Positions 22,669 to 34,114 of a stretch of DNA of 64,000 nt are shown here, in pieces. A program made the translations under genes and the position numbers. The stretch is from Sinotaia quadrata. Taxonomy: Eukaryota > Mollusca > Gastropoda > Architaenioglossa > Viviparidae. Location: NCBI GenBank assembly GCA_028829895.1, contig CM054177.1:50286164-50350163 (forward strand), given 5' to 3'. The notes under the pieces are model-generated. The model was given only the letters and a program-made list of their open reading frames with translations, made no database searches and was not told the DNA's origin. Each line of letters begins with the position of its first letter. The first letter of the stretch is position 1.

Positions 22669-23075
22669 TGCTACTTTAATCAATAACTAGAGTGGAACAG
22701 CGCACATTTATGCTACTTTAATCAATTACTAGAGTGGAACAGCGCACATTTATGCTACTTTAATCAATTACTAGAGTGGAACAGCGCACATTTATGCTAC
22801 TTTAATCAATTACTAGAGTGGAACAGCGCACATTTATGCTACTTTAATCAATTACTAGAGTGGAACAGCGCACATTTATGCTACTTTAATCAATTACTAG
22901 AGTGGAACAGCGCACATTTATGCTACTTTAATCAATTACTAGAGTGGAACAGCGCACATTTATGCTACTTTAATCAATTACTAGAGTGGAACAGCGCACA
23001 TTTATGCTACTTTAATCAATTACTAGAGTGGAACAGCGCACATTTATGCTACTTTAATCAATTACTAGAAGAGAG
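22669..23075. repeat. Near-perfect minisatellite, 42-bp unit, 10 copies
   Basis: TGCTACTTTAATCAATTACT occurs every 42 bp from 22669 to 23047 (nine exact intervals). The interior copies are identical. A decayed further copy with TTAATCAATAACTA lies at 23105-23150. Confidence 0.98.
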
Positions 23076-23394
23076 TAGCCCATATCTTGCTTGGAGCGCA
23101 TACATTAATCAATAACTAAGTTGGAACACCACACATATATATTATTGTAAGATATTTGTAGATCACTAATGGCTAGTCTTAAAATTCACACTCTAGACAT
23201 TCACAATCGTGCTATGATCACTGAAAATACCATTCCTTAGAGAGTGAGTATTATGCTTTGATCACTGATAACTCGTCATAAAATACCACTTTCTACCCAG
23301 ACAATATCGTGCAGTGATCGAAAATAGCTAGTCTTAAAATACTACTCTGAAGGCCATCGGAACAGAAAAAAAAGAACAGTTTGAAATATGTAAA
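23076..23394. other. Eroded flank of the 42-bp array and degenerate repeats
   Basis: Loose repetition of GATCACTGA-AA-CTAGTCTTAAAAT words at about 60 bp spacing is visible at 23150-23350, suggesting a very old array. No gene is supported. Confidence 0.45.
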
Positions 23395-23645
23395 ACTAAA
23401 GAATGTCTAAACTGAACCAGACTTGAGGTTAAATAGCCTAAACTGATCTAGATGAGGAACGAAAGAATACTTGACGTAGAGTTGAGGTAAATAATGTCTA
23501 AACTGATCTAGATAAGGAACGAAAGAATACTTGACGTAGAGTTGAGGTAAATAATGTCTAAACTGATCTGAAAAAATATCTTACGTAGACCTGAGGTAAA
23601 TAATGTCTGGACTGACCTATACTTGGGGCTAAAGAATGTCTAAAC
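23395..23645. repeat. Minisatellite, 60-bp unit, about 4 copies
   Basis: TAAACTGATCTAGATAAGGA and TTGACGTAGAGTTGAGGTAA recur at 60-bp spacing. Two central copies are almost identical and the flanking copies are shortened. Confidence 0.92.
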
Positions 23646-25054
23646 TGAACTAAATATGGAGTAATGCTCAGACTGATGTTGACGTGAGACTAACGATTGT
23701 CTAAGATTTGGAGTAAAATAATAGTTAATGTTAGAATTATTGTTGATAGCACTAAAAATAAACGTTATCAGTGATTGTAGTAGCACTATAAGTAATAGCA
23801 ATGTTATCAGTGATTGTGATAGCATTAACAGTAACATAAATAACAATATTTATTTCCTGACATTAATGTCACATCTGTGATAGTAGGGATACAACAGAAA
23901 CAGTTAACGCTATACGATTGCTCTGTCAAACATTTTAGTTGCTTTCTATCCAATGTTGGTCTGATTGCCTGACTAATACAACATATAAATTGATATTTAT
24001 TTACAAAGTCAGACATACTCGTACAAGACTCACTCACGAAATATCTTCTAAGCATATATTTACAGAAATGTGAATAAAGAAAATCATTGAAAATAGCACT
24101 GCACGTGTTTTGAAAATTTACTTTTTAACTTTAAATGTTTGCCTTTTAGAAAGAGGACCATTTTCGCGCGACATTATTGCTTCAAACAAACTTCTATTAG
24201 TGCACTCAGACATTTTTGTGAGGAAGCCGATCAATTTCAGTGTGTAAACGCAATGCAATTAGATTCAAACTTTCGCAAACAGAAAACATCGTCTTTGACG
24301 AATCACGCAGTGTCGAGTGAAAAGCTTCAAGGACTCGACACCTGGGTTTGTCGAACATCGAGGTCTGTGTATCCAGTTCCAAGATTACATTCTGGAACAA
24401 AGTGAAGTTAGGATCGTTTTACATATGTATTAGAAAATAGAAATTAAGATTTCTATTTTTTTAACTCTCCTCCCCAGAAGAAATAAATTGAAGATGGTAG
24501 TTCGAGTGAGTAAGTTAACTTTTCAATTTCATTAGAGCTCTGGAAGATTAACGTCCATCTAATGAGAATCAATACAAAATGTAGACAGAACTATGGAGAC
24601 AGATAGTACAGACAACAGTATGGAGACAGAAAGTGTAGACATAACTAATAGCGAGACGTGACATTTTGACATGTTATCTCTAGGACAACATCACTAATCT
24701 CAGTATTAATTAAATGTAACTCATAAACCTGCTAATTTATAATTGATGTAACCATTGTAAATTTCCATGAGTTCACATTTTAATGAAACGAAGGTGTAGT
24801 TAAAGTCAATACAATACAAAGAGGAAAAACAAATAATGAACTAGTCAATATTTAAGTTTTATTTTAACAAACGGAATAAACAATACTCTTGCTTATTAAA
24901 CTCTGACATTATAGTTGCTAGGTGTTAGTTTTATAAAACATTTAGTTACGACTTTGTTTCATTACAACAACAATCATAGATATTAAACAATAGACAGCTT
25001 GCGACAATTTAACAGCATTTACCTCTGCCTATACGGTGGGAATGCAGGTTTTGG
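23646..25054. other. Unique AT-rich block, no gene supported
   Basis: There is no tandem structure of note apart from GATAGCA-TAACAGTAA words near 23750-23840. Frames of 60-90 codons have no recognised similarity. Confidence 0.4.
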
Positions 25055-25192
25055 GACTGTTCTCATTGGTTAATTCTAAAGGACAGTTCTCATTGGTTAC
25101 TTCTAAAGGGCAGTACTCATTGGTTACTTCTAAAGGGCAGTTCTCATTGGTTACGTCTAAAGGGCAGTACTCATTTGGTAACTTCGAAGGGA
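25055..25192. repeat. Minisatellite, 27-bp unit, 5 copies, each with an inverted CCAAT box
   Basis: CTCATTGGTTACTTCTAAAG plus GGCAGTA or GGCAGTT makes a 27-bp unit. Each copy carries ATTGGTTA, the inverted CCAAT pentamer in a good NF-Y context. The last copy is disrupted by an extra T. The 61-codon plus frame with a nine-residue repeat is repeat-derived. Confidence 0.93.
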
Positions 25193-25204
25193 CAGTAACT
25201 AACT

Positions 25205-25322
25205 ACAGCACAGATAACTAATTACAAGTGACGAGAATCTTAATTTATGTTATTAATAATTCTCCGTCAGACGCCACTCGTCTCTCTCACTTGGTGGATA
25301 TGCGGGCGCTGTAAACGTTTTC
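25205..25322 (-). mobile_element. Dispersed element family 1, copy A
   Basis: Reverse-complemented, this stretch aligns nearly base for base with 60811-60918. Shared words in order are AAACGTTTACAGCGC, CGCATATCC, CCAAGTGAGA, ACGAGTGG, GAGAATTATTAATAACATAA and TCACTTGTAATTAGTTAT. The matching parts of both copies are 108 bp. The inner GAGAAT...ATTCTC pair could form a hairpin. It has no coding capacity. It may be a small non-autonomous transposon, a SINE fragment or a conserved non-coding element. The 27-bp array lies immediately to its left. Confidence 0.85.
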
Positions 25323-26690
25323 TCTAACCCACAACATTAAAGACAAACATTTACTGTCACACAATCTTTCCGTGGGTGGAAACTTCTCACTAAAGGAGAA
25401 GACAAATCAGTTCTTAATCTATATTTAGCCAGCCCCTATCCATCCACTTTCTTCTCCAACATAAGCATTATATTCACAATTTGTAGAAATACTTTTCTAC
25501 TCACATAATGCATCTCTATACAAAATGCAAGTATAACATATCAATAGCAAAAAACACTCAAACTATTTCTAAGTCCATTCTCTCTCAATCAGTCAGATAA
25601 CTCAACATTAAGCTAATAGTCGCCTTTCATGATGGACTTCTTGTCACATCAAATTCAAATAATTAGACAATAGAATTCTCTGCAGCAAGTAAACTTTTCA
25701 TCTCAGCACATTGGCTGTTCTCTTTCTCGTACATCTTAACCAATGGATAATAAAAAAAACTATTCATCCTGATTGACTACCAAAAGGCCTAGGATTCAGT
25801 CACACAGTCATGGATACTTAAAACAGTGAAAATGTTCAAAATACATATACTCTATGTCTGCTGTGGGGTGTAAGGCTTTATGTATTGTGAGTAGTTTTCT
25901 TGTTTTTCTGTCCAGTTCATTTATTTCATTTGTTGTCCAATCTATGATACCTCATAATACAAGCACTAATAACACTTGCACAAAATCAAGCACTAAACAC
26001 AAAATCACACAAAACAAAAATCATGAAAATCTCAAATGACTAAAAATGCGGACACTCCAAATACATGAATGAAAAAGCAGAACATATACTCCCTGGATGT
26101 CAGTTTCTGACTGAAAAAAATACACCAAAAGATAAAACGAAGCGGCAAAAATCTTAATAGAAACATATATGCAAAGTATGGAGTAAATACCCTTGAAAGA
26201 ACATGGATGCACTGACCAGAAGCAACCACCGAAACAGACATCAAAGTATTGTGGGACTTTTAAGAACAGATCGAGTGATTCATGCGTGAAGACCGGACAT
26301 TGTAGTTCTCAGTAAGTCTGCAGTCCTCGATGTCTCCATTCCAAGTGAGTGAAACATGAAAATTTAAAAAAAGAGGAAAAACTAGAAAAATATCAGGATT
26401 TTGGTTCACAACCGAGAGTAAACAGAAGTCATGGTAAAAAGGCTGAAAGAAAATAATAATAACGATAAGTTAACAGACACAGTGTTATAAAAACTTATAA
26501 TATAATGTTATAACTGGTACACTGATAAACGTAAACTGCAGAGTCGAGTTGTTTGCACATAAGACCAAGTACATCATAAACACCAACTTCTTTCAACCTT
26601 ATATAATTTTTTTTTCAATTTAAACTAAAACATGTAGCTGACTAGGAACTAGAACAACTAATGCTCTGAATTGGATAGCGAAAACTTTAA
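25323..26690. other. Unique AT-rich block, no gene supported
   Basis: No tandem array or recognisable coding sequence. Another inverted and a direct CCAAT motif occur near 25700-25745. Short frames of 60-70 codons near 25850-26240 are unrecognised. Confidence 0.4.
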
Positions 26691-27160
26691 TGTGTCGCAG
26701 CTGAAGTGAAAGCCCACTTCTGAAAGCCCCACCCTCGAGAACTCGCGCCAAGGAAAACAAGACTTGGAGCTATGTGGCTTCAGCGGACGTAATTGGCAGC
26801 CCTTCTGTTACACCGGCAACAAAGGCCGGAAACAAGCGAGCCGAGCCCATTTTTTCCCCCTCAGTGACGGAAGAGATCATTTTTTGCCATGGGACATCTC
26901 TCAAACGCGAAAACGTTTCTCTAAAACCTGTTGTCTTTGATAGTTTCAGGAATTGCATTATAATTATGTACAATTCGACGTGTTTTAAACATCCCCATGA
27001 TGACACACACAAAACTAAAATTAGTCTCCATCCGCCCGATTCGAAATTAAAAGAAATAAATAGTTGGTTTCTTTCCGTCAAAATGCTTGACTTTTTACAT
27101 TTTTATAATTATTTATGGTTGTTAAAAAATCCACAACAACTGAATGAGGTTTGATTCAAA
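26691..27160. other. GC/CpG-richer block open on both strands
   Basis: About 26700-26930 is clearly richer in GC and CpG than the surrounding AT-rich DNA. A plus-strand frame (26774-27154, 126 codons) and a minus-strand frame (26770-27081) are both open, and neither translation is recognised. It could be an exon or a promoter-type CpG patch, but a chance open frame is equally possible. Confidence 0.25.
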
Positions 27161-27584
27161 TATAGATTAGTTAAGGTTTTTAAAATGTTCAAAACAAACG
27201 AATGATGTTTCTGTCAGAACTGTAAATCATATCTAGGCAGAGAAATCAGTGCTAACATCTAGTCGCTCCTTATCGCATTTATTTTACTTTTATTAATGAT
27301 TAATATTAATAGAGGCGCTGATTAACTACCTGTGTTGAACCGTAGGCGATTCCCCTTACTTTTCTATCTGAGCTAGCAAAGATGCAATTTCCGTATTCAT
27401 TTAAGATCAGCTATCATACTAGGCACGCATATTTATCATAACGAGTTATTTGACAGATCTTGTGTGATATATGTCCCCCCTGTACACATTTATCTTGAAA
27501 GTGTGTTCCAACAGGCGTTAGAAAGAATTTGTGGTCATGTTGACTTTTAGATCCAATCTGCACAACAACAACTTCAACAGCAAT
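27161..27584. other. Unique spacer, nothing recognised
   Basis: This is AT-rich unique DNA without supported features. Confidence 0.35.
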
Positions 27585-27740
27585 ACATGTAAGGACAGGG
27601 AAAGAGGGCATCAGAGTGTTAAGGACAGGGAAAGAGGACATCGGGGTGTTAAGTACAGGGAATGAGGACTGATAAGAATTCATTAAGGACAGGGAAAGAG
27701 GCATGATAAGAAAATTAAAGACAGGGAAAGAACCGAGAAG
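27585..27740. repeat. Short minisatellite, about 30-bp unit, 5 copies
   Basis: TTAAGGACAGGGAAAGAGG recurs five times at about 27-37 bp spacing, with variable filler between the conserved words. Confidence 0.85.
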
Positions 27741-28764
27741 AGATCATTAAAAACATGAGTACTGTAATAATGATTTTCTACAGTAGTGATAATACTAAAT
27801 GACCTCGAGTATATTGTTTATTTATCCCTCTCATTTATCGCTCTCCTTTTAAGCAATTTCTTTCTATTAATTTTTACTTGCCCTATTATTTTCTATATAA
27901 ATCAAAACTCCTATTTCATCTTTAGTATTCTGAATTAAGAAAGAGTTTTTTCTTCTTTCTGATTGTGCAATGCAAAGACGCTGATTATTTTCATGTAACA
28001 AGCATTATGATATTTATGCCTTCAGTTTTAGAGTTACTACACGTTAATGTCCTTGAAAACAAATCATTCCTTGAGAACCTAAGGAAAAACACAATCATGC
28101 CGTGTGTCTGTTGTTATTAGAGCTACTATACGTTAATGTCACAGGCCTGCAATTCGTTTATATACTGCACGTTAATGTCAGAGACAGTGCATCTTTCATT
28201 GTCAGCTGCAAACGCCAACTTGAATACAACATTAAGCTACATGTCAGTTATATTTATGATTGACTTGAGTGGGGAATAATATTGAGCTGAGTATTTATTA
28301 ATGTAATCTCAACAGTAGTTTCCCTTGGTTCGTGTTTATTGTATATCGAGTTGAGTTATGTGGTATGGGGTATTAGGTGTTAATATCTACCATCTACTTC
28401 AGATTCTCCTTTAATGTTCTGCACACGGACATTCTCAAGTCATGTAACATTCTTCAAACATTACATCAAACATTTCTGGCCTTTGCCCAATAATCAACAC
28501 AGAGTAAAGCAGAATGAAAAATCAAGAACGTAATAGCAGTTAGATTCGCTTATGGATGGTGACCTAACCTATCAATCAGCTAATTGAGTAGAAAAGGGTG
28601 CATGCATTCAAGGTCGTCTGTCGATGGATTTGACGTAGAATACTCTATTAACAGATTTTCAAATTACCTTATGCAAGGCTGTCTCATATTTAGAAAGTAT
28701 TTCAAATGAAAATAATAGAATCGACGTGTCATGCAATCATTGATGGATAGTGCAGAGAAATCTA
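27741..28764. other. Unique AT-rich block with weak repeats
   Basis: Three diverged copies of an ACTACACGTTAATGTC word occur at 28035, 28125 and 28165, a possible relic array. No gene is supported. Confidence 0.4.
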
Positions 28765-28950
28765 ATACAACAGATGAGTAGCCGAATGTAAACATGACCT
28801 AAATCCTGTTGTGGCTGAATGTAAACACGACTTAACCCTGTTGTGATTGAATGTAAACACAGCCTAAGTCATGTTGTGGCTGAATGTAAACTCTACCTAA
28901 GACCTGTTGTGGCCTAATGTAAACGCGGTCTAATTCATGTTGATTTCTCG
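28765..28950. repeat. Minisatellite, 33-bp unit, 5-6 copies
   Basis: GTTGTGGCTGAATGTAAACA followed by CGACCTAA-type words repeats at 33 bp with frequent substitutions. Confidence 0.88.
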
Positions 28951-29479
28951 CCCTTTGGCAGAACACAGTTGCTGTCCCGTTCTTCTATGAAGTCTTTGCC
29001 GTATCTCTTCCCCTGGAGATTGATAAGGACCAAGCACTAGTGTAAAATAGTAGACCCTTTGGAGACTTGATGAATGAGTGATGAAGCCACCAGAGACTGG
29101 TTGTCGGAGGCAGGTTGCAGATGGTGTTGATTAGAGAGAGGGCAGCGCCATAGATGGAGATTGGCGACAACGTGAAAATGTAGACGCTGTTACATCTTTG
29201 GTACGGTGTGCCTGTCTACTACTGTGTGTTACTTCTCGAAGTTGTTCTTGAAGCCAAGAATGTTTCTATTAATACAATAAATAATTAATTAATATATTAA
29301 TGCAATAATTGCTTATGAACCCATACTTTTAGGTCTCGTTTTGCATTTCGCGGGTGTTCTTTCGAATTATGACCTCACTACAAGTGGAGCTGTACTCAAA
29401 TATTGGGGGGTTCGAGATTTCAACTCATCTGATTTCGCATGGGTATTTCCTAGCAAGGTATAAGAGATGACTATGCACG
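28951..29479. other. Unique block, GC-richer at 28950-29220
   Basis: The first 270 bp has higher GC and several open minus-strand frames. The longest (61 codons, 28985-29170) has a hydrophobic stretch but no recognised family. A poly-G run of six occurs near 29405. No gene is called. Confidence 0.3.
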
Positions 29480-29790
29480 TAATAGTGAGCTCAATGGATT
29501 ACGTCATAAATGTCATAAATAATATAGCCGTGACCTTTGACTCACGTCCTGACTTCGTAATGATGTCACGACTTTAAATAATGTGGCTTCACGATGTGAT
29601 TTCATAAATTTACATGACTTTTGAATAATGTCATGGCTTCGTATTAATGTCGTTTAAGTTTCAATCCTGTCATAACCTTTCAATCAATTCAGGATCTTTG
29701 AACCTAACCGTATCCTTTTAATCATGCCGTGATCGTTTGATCACGCCATGGTCTTTAACCATTCCATGGCGCTCACTAGAAGACAAGTAA
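29480..29790. repeat. Degenerate short-unit repeat region
   Basis: ATGTCATGACTT, TCACGCCATGGTCTTT and related words recur at about 25-40 bp with heavy divergence, suggesting an eroded array. Confidence 0.55.
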
Positions 29791-29844
29791 TCAGGTTATG
29801 TATCGCTATAATCACGTTTGGGATCATTTCCTTCAACTGCTCCT

Positions 29845-30080
29845 CTTTCTAGAGAATAGGTATGTCATTTTGTTTGTATTGCTTCTCCTAATAGAGAACA
29901 GGCATGTAATCTTTCTTTAAATTGCTTGTTTTACTAGAGAACAGGCATGTAATCTTTCTTTAAATTGCTTGTTTTACTAGAGAACAGACATGTAATCTTT
30001 CTTTAAATTGCTTGTTTTACTAGAGAACAGGCATGTAATCTTTCTTTAAATTGCTTCTTTTACTAAAGAACTGGCATACT
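29845..30080. repeat. Minisatellite, 43-bp unit, about 5 copies
   Basis: ACTAGAGAACAGGCATGTAA and TCTTTCTTTAAATTGCTT recur every 43 bp. Three interior copies are nearly identical and the left edge is diverged. Confidence 0.94.
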
Positions 30081-30299
30081 ATGTTCTTGTCCTTCAGCTT
30101 ACGACTAGCACCACTCATTATTAGAATAGAAGTTATCACTCATTTCTTTGATGGCGCATGGGACGTCCACTCCTATTCAGTGGAGCACAAAGACGTTTTA
30201 ATGCATCAGAATTTCGGCTCTTTCGGAACAGTCTGGAACTGTTCACTGCCACTTGTACGAGGCCAAGCATTCTGCGAAGATTATTGTTCGTTTATGATT
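30081..30299. other. Unique spacer
   Basis: A short GC-moderate spacer. A 107-codon plus frame crosses it from the neighbouring array (30051-30374) and is unrecognised. Confidence 0.3.
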
Positions 30300-30640
30300 T
30301 GCATTACGTGTATTTTAAAGATAAATACTAATCAGCCCTTAATTGAATGCATTAACTGTGCAAAAAAAAAATAAACACTAGCTGACACTTAGAACAATGC
30401 ATTAACTGTAGACAGATAATACAGTAGCTAGCCATTAAAACAATGCATTAACTGTAGACAGATAATACAGTAGCTGGCCATTAAAACAATGCATTAACTG
30501 TAGACAGATAATACAGTAGCTAGCCATTAAAAAATGCATTAATTGTACAAAAAATAAAACAGTAGCTGGCCATTAAAACAACGCATTAACTGTACAAAAA
30601 GGAAATAAAACACTAACTGGCCCTTAAGCAATGTATGTAG
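30300..30640. repeat. Minisatellite, 46-bp unit, about 6 copies
   Basis: CAGTAGCTAGCCATTAAAAC occurs at 30422 and 30468 (46 bp apart) and onwards. The edge copies contain A-rich insertions (ATACAAAAAA) in place of TAGACAGATAA. Confidence 0.9.
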
Positions 30641-31019
30641 TGAATAACTAAAAATTTAAAATATTTGTTCCTTAATTGTATATTGAAAACTGTAACACCA
30701 GCTGACCGTAACGAAATTAATTTTTAAGTCTGTATAAAAGTAGTGCAATCTCTCTCTTTTCGAAATGCATTATCTTGATGAACAAACACGTATGGAAATA
30801 TTTCAGAACATTATTACGTTTTAAATAAAGCTTCACATTTTTTTATAAAGACAACCTACTTTTTTTAATTGAAACCATTCTCTTTTAATTCGATATCAAA
30901 GCTCCAAACATACTTTTAAAATTACTTATGGATTTGAAAGCATTATTTTGCTTAAAGCTCAAAGTACTTTGAGTGTCGGCGTAAGAGCACAGACTTTGCT
31001 AGTTCATTTTAATGCATTT
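30641..31019. other. Unique AT-rich spacer
   Basis: No feature can be supported in this AT-rich stretch. Confidence 0.35.
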
Positions 31020-32560
31020 ATTCCAAGCTCTCACATTCATGTTCCATTACCAATTCCTTTGGTGGTGGAGGGAATTTGCCTATCCCTATTTTAAAACTTA
31101 ACTATTATATAAACTGTTAAATTTTCAAAGTGACCCGACCTTGAGCACTCGTTGTGATTATACTTTTGAGTTGGAGTAAACAACTCGAGTTCAGAAAATG
31201 CTAGAAAATTGCTGATTCAATCCAAACTGGATGATTAGTCTTTCTGACTAAGTCACACTTGTTCATAACAATTTTATCCAGTGGTGATTGACCAGAAATT
31301 TCTTTGTTGAAGAAGTACTCTATTCTATCACTTTGAATTTGAACATAACTTAATTTCAGTCATAAGGGCGATCATTACCTTATGGTTAACTGACTAATAA
31401 AGAAAGAATGGACTTAGAATATTTTGTACAAATTTGCTTTTGATGTATGATATGGAGAATACTTATGTAATTGAACCATTATTTCTGTGTTCATTATTTT
31501 GATTATGTTGTACATTATATGTATATTTGAATTTTGATTGAATGCTTAATTTCTTGCTTATTGCTTAATATGCAGTGTCTGTATCGGGCTAACAAAATTG
31601 TTCCAGGATTTTTAAGTTGAAAATATTTGTAAGAGAGAAAGGAGATTATATGAAATATGCCTGAAATTTAGTGTTGCCTTGATTTGACTTTTGCATAGAA
31701 AGCATGCCTTTTACTTTTGTCACGTCCTGCCACATGGCTACTGTACTCTGCTTGGTAATGTTGGTTTGAATCCAGAATTGTCGACACCTTATTAGTAGAT
31801 CGTGATGCTGTAATTTAATCCTGTGAATTCCATTCAGGGGCAATTATGGCGGAAATGGTACCTTGAGTTTGGTCTAAAGAATTCAAGAAAGTTATTTTGA
31901 ATGTCCTCATGGTGTGTGGAGTAAACGCACGTGCAAATTTAAGTAACATTCCTCCTGATGTGCTTGATAGCTAGCATTCCTCCTGATGTGCTTGATAGCT
32001 AGCATTCCTCCTGATGTGCTTGATAGCTAGCATTCCTCCTGATTGCTTGATAGCTAACATTCCTCCTGATGTGCTTGATAGCTAGCATTCCTCCTGATGT
32101 GCTTGATAGCTAGCATTCCTCCTGATGTGCTTGATAGCTAGCATTCCTCCTGATGTGCTTGATAGCTAGCATTCCTCCTGATGTGCTTGATAGCTAACAT
32201 TCCTCCTGATGTGCTTGATAGCTAGCATTCCTCCTGATGTGCTTGATAGCGCGTCAAAATTCAGGACGATTCTCTACAATTTGCTTGGAAAGTGCATAGA
32301 AAATTCTGGAACAGCTGTGTAACATGCCTCTAGAAGAGACATGTAGGCCTCGCCTGAATAAGAAAGACAGTGGCTGGTTGCAAACTGAGTGATTGTGAAC
32401 ATGCCCCGGTGACAGCTGCCATCTTAGAAAAGATAATGTAATGTGATTTTAATTATTTCTCTGAACTCTCATCTATTTCCGTGATGATATCCTTGAACTT
32501 GATTAAGTATTTATTTTAATTGACTTCTTATGTCTATGACAGGATAAACTGAATGACGTT
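31020..32560 (+). mobile_element. Dispersed element family 2, copy 1 (longest)
   Basis: This AT-rich stretch is collinear with two other places in the window. With 37780-38010 it shares AATTTGC-TATCCCTATTT, TAAATTTT, GGAGTAAACAACTC and TGCTGAT-x-AATC-AAAC. With 44050-45060 it shares TGCTGAT (31210), ATCACTTTGAATTTGAA (31327), GTTAACTGACT (31385), ATTATTTCT, TTTAAGTTGA (31611), TTAGTGTTG (31669) and later ATTTCTCT-AATTCC-type words. Spacing is similar to copy 3 (for example 57 versus 58 bp between the last two named anchors). A 28-bp minisatellite (31947-32250) sits inside it. I see no long coding frame. The strand is arbitrary. It could be a decayed retrotransposon 3' part or a non-autonomous element. 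Confidence 0.7.
31947..32250. repeat. Minisatellite, 28-bp unit, 11 copies
   Basis: AGCATTCCTCCTGATGTGCT plus TGATAGCT makes a 28-bp unit. Copies are almost identical (one lacks a base; some read GCTAAC for GCTAGC). Lies within dispersed element copy 1. Confidence 0.97.
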
Positions 32561-32787
32561 TTGAAGTGAATTAAATTTCAACTTTACAAATTTGTTGAGC
32601 AACAAAGTATTTTCCTATGATCAGTTGTTGTATTTGGAATGCACCTGTAAAACTAGATATTCTGTTCTATCAGTGTTGTAGTGAATTGTACAGAAACAGA
32701 AATCGTGTGGTTCTTTGTACAAAAGATAATTTCTCTTGATTTTGTTTACATTTTGCAATCAGTTCCAAGGGCTATGATCTGCAAGCG

Positions 32788-32789
<2 letters not shown>
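32561..32789. other. AT-rich spacer, nothing recognised
   Basis: Unique AT-rich DNA between the dispersed element and a CA microsatellite. Confidence 0.35.

Positions 32790-32862
<73 letters not shown>
32790..32862. repeat. Perfect (CA)n microsatellite
   Basis: An uninterrupted (CA)n tract of about 70 bp. Confidence 0.98.
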
Positions 32863-32863
<1 letters not shown>

Positions 32864-33179
32864 TGACCTTTATATCGTGATTCATCAGCTAGAATATCGC
32901 TGTGTCGTTTGTGTCATTGTTTTTGCTTGGTGTACTTTAGTAAAGTCATATATTTTCCTTATGTTTCTCATTTACTAAATGCAATTATATTTTGTATATT
33001 GTCATTTTGCATATGAGTTATTTGCTTGTTGATATTATCTCTAGTACTGTTATGTAAGTAAATTGTATAAAGACTATATATATATTGCAAATGCAGTAAT
33101 GTGATGTATTTACAGCTTTTATACGATGAAGCATTAATTATTCATTATTATCATTATTGTTATATAATGTGATATGGAT
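32863..33179. other. AT-rich spacer, nothing recognised
   Basis: Very AT-rich unique sequence resembling untranslated or intergenic DNA. No gene is seen. Confidence 0.35.
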
Positions 33180-33590
33180 TGACATCTACACGGCTGTGTC
33201 TGGTATTTAAACAGTGCGACTCTTGATTTCTGGACTCACAACGTCATGGATCTGACAGATGTATTCTAGACTAACATTGACGCAACTATGTCAATTGTAA
33301 TCTGGACTGGCATTAATGCAGCTGTCAGTTATAAAATATGGAATGACATTAGCGCTGCTCTGTCATTTATTATCATGATTGAAATTAACGCACGTCTGTC
33401 AGTTATAATCTGGACTCATACCAACACGGCATTGTCAGTTGCAATGTGGACTGATATCAATATGTCTGTGTCAGTTGTAATGTGAACTGACGCCAACACA
33501 ACTGTGTCGATTGTATTCTGGACACAACTGTGTCGGTGGTATTCTGGATTGACATCAACACGGCTGTGTCGGTGGTATTCTGGATTGATT
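33180..33590. repeat. Minisatellite, about 36-bp unit, about 11 copies
   Basis: CTGTGTCAGTTGTAATCTGG and TGACATCAACACGGC words repeat at about 36 bp. The last two copies are almost identical, whereas the left copies are diverged. Confidence 0.88.
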
Positions 33591-34114
33591 TACGGGCGCA
33601 AGGTCTGTTTCGTGCAGCAACTACAAGTCTACATCAACATGTTTTCCAACCAAAACAGACCGGGCAGGCAGCATGTCTTGGGGAAATCAGACTCCCGTCA
33701 AAAGTAATAATACGACCCGGCCAATAAACATAAAATAAAATAGAAGAGCCAGTCGCGCCACAAGTCAGATTTTATTGTACTGTCGATGATTTCTCTAAGC
33801 AATTATGTTTGGAAAACGTCTCGCCTTCTCACTCGCTCTCTCACGTCTTTTTCTTCCTCACCATCTTTCTCTCTCACTTTCTCGTGCCCTTCGTGTCTGC
33901 TTTGTATCGCTCTTTCTGCCACTCACTCCTTTTCTTCTTTCACCCTCTCCCGCTCTTTTTTCTCTTCATCTTTCATCTCTCGCACACCCATCCACCTTGA
34001 CTTCCATAGCCCACATATATGCCACTGATGCTTGTATTGGTTTGGAAAAGAAAGTGTTTTCAATAGGAATGTAGATAAGGCAAGTGTCATAGATAATTCA
34101 GTCATGTAGGCACT
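33591..34114. other. Spacer with a TC-rich tract
   Basis: 33820-33990 is a pyrimidine-rich low-complexity tract. Several overlapping frames there are compositional. No gene is supported. Confidence 0.45.

Noticed and set aside
31755..31775. tRNA or tRNA-derived SINE B-box (GGTTTGAATCC)
   Set aside because: No matching A-box at proper distance upstream and no cloverleaf could be drawn.
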